Below are positions 60,741 to 64,000 of a stretch of 64,000 bases of DNA, one piece after another. Below the pieces are notes generated by a model that saw only the letters and a program-made list of their open reading frames with translations, made no database searches and had not been told where the DNA came from. Source of the DNA: Mesorhizobium plurifarium (GTDB taxonomy: Bacteria > Pseudomonadota > Alphaproteobacteria > Rhizobiales > Rhizobiaceae); the NCBI GenBank assembly GCA_000824785.1, contig CCNB01000044.1, positions 155,790-219,789 of the forward strand, read 5' to 3'. Every line of letters starts with the position of its first letter. The stretch's first letter is position 1. The position numbers were made by a program, and so were the translations under genes.

Positions 60741-62063
60741 GTGTCGGACGAGACGTCCAAGCTTGAATTCCAGCCGCGCGCGCAAGGCAGCGTGATGGGC
60801 TTCCCGGCGCATGAGGGGCGACCTGGCGCGCTGGGCGAGGTCCATGCCCGTCCGCACCCGCTGATCGAAAAACCGCGCGTGCTGATCCAGCTTTCCTTCA
60901 TGACCGAAGGCGGCGCCGCGGTCGACCATGCGGTGCTCTCGGAACTATCGCGGCGGCTGGGCATCGCCGCGCCCGAGCGCAATGCGCGCCATCATGCCAT
61001 GAAATGGGGCAAGGGCACGCTGCGCTGGGAGCGGCATACCGAATTCTCGACCTATCTCTGGGAAGGGCCGCTGGCCGAGAATGGGCGGGGGCAGGAGGAT
61101 TCACCCTTCGGCAACGGCTTCTCGCCCCCAGGCACCGTGATTTCCGGCATCCGCCTTGAAATCCGCAAATGGACGCAGGCGAGCGAAAAGCTGATCGCCG
61201 GCTTCGATCCGACCAGCCTGTGCTATTCGCTGGTCGAGCGGGGCGCTGCCGCCATCGTCACCGACTTCCGCCAGGACGGCGACGGGCTGACACGCATGCT
61301 GGTGCTCGACCGCGGCCTGACGCCGGCCAGCACCGGCGCCTTGTCGCAGCGGCTGATCGACATCGAGACCTACCGGACGCTCGCCATGCTTGGCCTGCCG
61401 ATGGCGTTGACGCTGTCCGGTCGCGCTCGTCGCATCGAGGACCGCCTGGCCCAGACCACGTTGGAGATGAAGGCGGTCGAGACCCGCGACAGCCAGACGC
61501 TGCTGGCCGATCTCACCGAGCTCGCCGCCGAGCTGGAGGCCGACGCCGCGTCGAGCCTCTACCGTTTCGGCGCCAGCCGCGCCTATGACGGCATCGTCAC
61601 CGAACGGCTTGGGGCGCTGGAAGAGGAGCCGGTGCAAGGCTATGACACCTGGGCTGGTTTCCTGCAGCGCCGCATGGCGCCGGCCATGCGCACCTGCCGC
61701 TCGGTCGAGGAGCGCCAGGCAAACCTGTCGCGAAAACTTACCCGCACCACCACGCTGCTGCGCACCTGGGTCGACGTCGATGTCGAGAAGCAGAACCGTG
61801 ACCTGCTCGCCTCGATGAACAACCGCGCCCGGCTGCAACTGCGCCTGCAGCAGACCGTGGAGGGCCTGTCGGTGGCCGCCGTGTCTTATTATGTCGTCGG
61901 CCTCATTGGCTATGTCGCCAAGGGCGCCTCGGTCTTCGGCCATGCCTTTGCGCCGGAGGTCGTCACCGCGGCTTCCGTGCCGGTCGCCATCCTGCTTGTG
62001 TGGTGGGGCGTGCGCCGGGTGCGCAAAACGCATTCCGAGCCGGCGAAGCATCCGGGCGAGTAA
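60741..62063 (+). CDS. DUF3422 family membrane protein
   Basis: 440 residues from a GTG at 60741 with AGGGGGA six bases before it; an upstream TTG would add 39 unlikely residues. The N-terminal block GFPAHEGRPGALGEVHARPH is the DUF3422 hallmark. A soluble segment with long helices follows, then two membrane helices near the C-terminus (about 390-430: SYYVVGLIGYVAKGASVFG and ASVPVAILLVWWG). Function unknown; the family is widespread in alphaproteobacteria. Confidence 0.85.
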   Translation: MSDETSKLEFQPRAQGSVMGFPAHEGRPGALGEVHARPHPLIEKPRVLIQLSFMTEGGAAVDHAVLSELSRRLGIAAPERNARHHAMKWGKGTLRWERHTEFSTYLWEGPLAENGRGQEDSPFGNGFSPPGTVISGIRLEIRKWTQASEKLIAGFDPTSLCYSLVERGAAAIVTDFRQDGDGLTRMLVLDRGLTPASTGALSQRLIDIETYRTLAMLGLPMALTLSGRARRIEDRLAQTTLEMKAVETRDSQTLLADLTELAAELEADAASSLYRFGASRAYDGIVTERLGALEEEPVQGYDTWAGFLQRRMAPAMRTCRSVEERQANLSRKLTRTTTLLRTWVDVDVEKQNRDLLASMNNRARLQLRLQQTVEGLSVAAVSYYVVGLIGYVAKGASVFGHAFAPEVVTAASVPVAILLVWWGVRRVRKTHSEPAKHPGE

Positions 62064-62072
62064 GAGTAAGTA

Positions 62073-62231
62073 ATCTCCCCCCCTTGAAGGGGAGATGTCG
62101 CCGAAGGCGACAGAGGGGGTCGCCGCGCGTGGAGCGCCGGCGCCTTCCTTGACGACAGAAGACGTCGGCGATCTACGTTAGACGACCCCCTCTGACCGCT
62201 TCGCGGCCATCTCCCCCTCAAGGGGGGAGAT
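62073..62231. repeat. Large inverted repeat (rhizobial intergenic element)
   Basis: The left arm 62073-62122 (starts ATCTCCCC, ends AGAGGGGGTCG) and right arm 62182-62231 are close reverse complements over 50 bases with a 59-base centre. Each arm also contains a small hairpin of its own (CTTGAAGGGGAG, TCGCCGAAGGCGA). It follows the DUF3422 stop by nine bases. A related, truncated arm appears at 63882-64000. Confidence 0.75.
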
Positions 62232-62360
62232 CCGAGCGTAGCGGCAGATTGCCGCTGCGGAAGCCTGGCGTTACGCTCGCCGCCCGATGCGACCAAAGCA
62301 GTGTTTGCAACAAAACCGTCAGGCTGGTAAAAGATTTTGACCAGTCAAGCGAGATGACCG

Positions 62361-63857
62361 ATGTCCGGCCTAGCCATGCCCAAGCCAGATGCCGAGACGA
62401 TGCGCCGGCGCGCCGAGATCGTCGCCGACATGCGCATCATCGTGCCGGGCGAGGGGGTCGTCGACGCGGCCCATGAAATGCGCGCCTTCGAAAGCGACGG
62501 CCTGACCGCCTACCGGCAGCTGCCGCTGGTCGTGGTGTTGCCGGAAACGGTGGCGCAGGTTTCCCGCGTGCTGAAATACTGCAACGGGCGCAACATCCGC
62601 GTCGTGCCGCGCGGCTCCGGCACTTCGCTGTCAGGCGGCGCGCTGCCGCTCGAGGACGCGGTGCTGCTGGTGATGAGCCGCTTCAACCGTATCCTGCAAA
62701 TCGACTATCCCAACCGCATCGTCGTCGCCCAGCCGGGCGTCACCAATCTCGGCATCACCACCGCCGTCGAGCAGGAGGGCTTTTATTACGCCCCCGATCC
62801 ATCCTCCCAGATCGCCTGCTCGATCGGCGGCAACGTCGCTGAGAATTCCGGCGGCGTGCACTGCCTGAAATACGGGCTCACCGCCAACAATGTGCTGGGC
62901 ATCGAGATGGTGCTGATGAATGGCGAGGTGGTGCGCCTCGGCGGCGGCCATCTCGACCAGGAAGGTTACGATTTGCTCGGCGTCATGACCGGCTCCGAAG
63001 GCCTGCTCGGCGTCGTCACCGAGGTGACGGTGCGCATCCTGAAGAAGCCGGAGACGGCGCGCGCGCTGCTGATCGGCTTTCCGACCAGCGAAGAGGGCGG
63101 CCAGTGCGTCGCCGACATCATCGGCGCCGGCATCATACCGGGCGGCATGGAGATGATGGACCGCCCGGCGATCCACGCGGCGGAGGATTTCGTCCATGCC
63201 GGCTACCCGCTCGATGTCGAGGCGCTCTTGATCGTCGAGCTCGACGGGCCGAGCGTCGAGGTAGACCATCTGATCGGCCTCGTCGAGGCGATCGCCTACC
63301 GCAACGGCTCGACCACCTGCCGCATCTCGCAATCCGAGCAGGAGCGGCTGAGCTTCTGGGCCGGCCGCAAGGCGGCTTTCCCGGCCGTCGGGCGCATCTC
63401 GCCGGACTATTACTGCATGGACGGCACCATCCCGCGCAAGGAACTGCCGCGGGTGCTTGCCGGCATGCGCGATCTCTCCGAGAAATACGGCCTCGGCGTC
63501 GCCAATGTCTTCCATGCCGGCGACGGCAATCTGCATCCGCTGATCCTCTACGACGCCAACGTGCCGGGCGAGCTCGACAAGGCCGAAAGCTTCGGCGCCG
63601 ACATATTGCGGCTTTGCGTCGAGGTCGGCGGCGTCTTGACCGGCGAGCACGGCGTCGGCGTCGAGAAGCGCGACCTGATGCCGGAAATGTTCAACCAGAT
63701 CGACCTCGACCAGCAGATGCGCGTCAAATGCGCCTTCGACCCCAACCACCTGCTCAACCCGGGCAAGGTTTTTCCCCAACTGCGCCGCTGCGCAGAGCTG
63801 GGAAGGATGCATGTGCATCGGGGACAGGTGGCGTTTCCGGACATTCCGAGGTTTTGA
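62361..63857 (+). CDS. glcD: Glycolate oxidase FAD-binding subunit (GlcD-type FAD-linked oxidase)
   Basis: 498 residues, complete. FAD-binding PCMH blocks: VVPRGSGTSLSGGALPLED, IVVAQPGVTNLGITTAVEQ, IGGNVAENSGGVHCLKYG and SEGLLGVVTEVTV. The C-terminal oxidase domain has NVFHAGDGNLHPLILYD and GVLTGEHGVGVEKRDLMPEM. It oxidises glycolate or D-lactate; the partner subunits (GlcE, GlcF) probably lie beyond the right edge. Ribosome site GAGATG before the ATG. Confidence 0.92.
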   Translation: MSGLAMPKPDAETMRRRAEIVADMRIIVPGEGVVDAAHEMRAFESDGLTAYRQLPLVVVLPETVAQVSRVLKYCNGRNIRVVPRGSGTSLSGGALPLEDAVLLVMSRFNRILQIDYPNRIVVAQPGVTNLGITTAVEQEGFYYAPDPSSQIACSIGGNVAENSGGVHCLKYGLTANNVLGIEMVLMNGEVVRLGGGHLDQEGYDLLGVMTGSEGLLGVVTEVTVRILKKPETARALLIGFPTSEEGGQCVADIIGAGIIPGGMEMMDRPAIHAAEDFVHAGYPLDVEALLIVELDGPSVEVDHLIGLVEAIAYRNGSTTCRISQSEQERLSFWAGRKAAFPAVGRISPDYYCMDGTIPRKELPRVLAGMRDLSEKYGLGVANVFHAGDGNLHPLILYDANVPGELDKAESFGADILRLCVEVGGVLTGEHGVGVEKRDLMPEMFNQIDLDQQMRVKCAFDPNHLLNPGKVFPQLRRCAELGRMHVHRGQVAFPDIPRF

Positions 63858-63881
63858 GTGGCTATGCTGGCGCTTGAACAC

Positions 63882-64000
63882 CCCCCTCTGTCCTGCCGGA
63901 CTTCTCCCCCGCAAGGGGGGAGATTAGCAGCTTTGGCGCCCCGCCTTCCCGCCGACGTTGGCGATTGGCGAAAGCCCAGGCGACATCTGATCTCCCCCCT
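63882..64000. repeat. Rhizobial intergenic element, cut by the window edge
   Basis: CCCCCCTCTG...TTCTCCCCCGCAAGGGGGGAGATTA (from 63882) resembles the right arm of the 62073-62231 element (CCCCCTCTG...CTCAAGGGGGGAGAT). ATCTCCCCCCT at the very end begins what would be the other arm. Confidence 0.55.

Noticed and set aside
1..64000. CRISPR array, prophage, insertion sequence or rRNA/tRNA genes
   Set aside because: No regularly spaced repeats, transposase or integrase motifs, or tRNA-like cloverleaf were found by eye; an automated tRNA search was not possible here.

Overview
This is a GC-rich stretch of alphaproteobacterial chromosome, most likely Mesorhizobium or a close relative in the Rhizobiales. 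The evidence is codon use, a DUF768 small protein (a family I know from Mesorhizobium), an alphaproteobacterial glutamate-cysteine ligase beside rsmE, many ABC uptake systems for amino acids and polyamines, and short rhizobial palindromic elements between genes. I see no rRNA, tRNA, insertion sequence, prophage or CRISPR array. LAYOUT. (1) 1-4206: a flavin monooxygenase runs off the left edge. Diverging from it is a three-gene sugar-acid operon: AroE-like dehydrogenase, OtnK-like four-carbon acid-sugar kinase, OtnC-like class II aldolase/decarboxylase. (2) 4287-10546: a polyamine-type ABC transporter (PotDBCA order, minus strand), with a possible 21-codon leader ORF ahead of it, diverges from a class III aminotransferase and a RutE-like nitroreductase. 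(3) 10673-17934: a minus-strand operon of enoyl-CoA hydratase, 3-hydroxyacyl-CoA dehydrogenase, fused E1 alpha/beta 2-oxoacid dehydrogenase, an orphan dipeptide-type binding protein and an (R)-amine-transaminase-like enzyme. (4) 18165-30094: a catabolic island. A long minus-strand operon carries an N-formylglutamate-amidohydrolase-like enzyme, an isochorismatase-like hydrolase, an M20 deacylase, a complete branched-chain-type (Liv) ABC transporter and a penicillin-acylase-family hydrolase. It diverges from an RpiR regulator plus a glutamine-synthetase-like ligase. (5) 30112-34347: an SRPBCC-quinone oxidoreductase fusion, a second SRPBCC protein and a flotillin-like protein. (6) 34429-44744: a second Liv transporter operon with a fumarylacetoacetase-family enzyme, an alpha/beta hydrolase and an amidohydrolase. 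One of its ATPases is fused to a Tm-1/UPF0261 domain. A GntR/FCD regulator diverges from it. (7) 45114-64000: mostly housekeeping and accessory single genes: DUF768, DmpA-type aminopeptidase, XseA, a CHASE4-GGDEF-EAL protein, LysR, DUF1127, a repeat-rich DUF937 protein, glutamate-cysteine ligase, RsmE, a protein with an Ada-like cysteine motif, a GMP-synthase-like amidotransferase, a 46-residue membrane peptide, a phosphoesterase, an LldD-type oxidase with its GntR regulator, DUF3422 and GlcD. HOW THE GENES WORK TOGETHER. Most of the left two-thirds consists of uptake systems coupled to scavenging enzymes, each next to its own regulator or a divergent promoter. Regions 4 and 6 both pair a Liv transporter with several unrelated hydrolases, suggesting import and breakdown of amide- or acyl-linked amino compounds; the actual substrates cannot be read from the sequence. 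Start codons were adjusted where ribosome binding sites or gene overlaps argued for it. All family assignments are from reading translated motifs, not from database searches.
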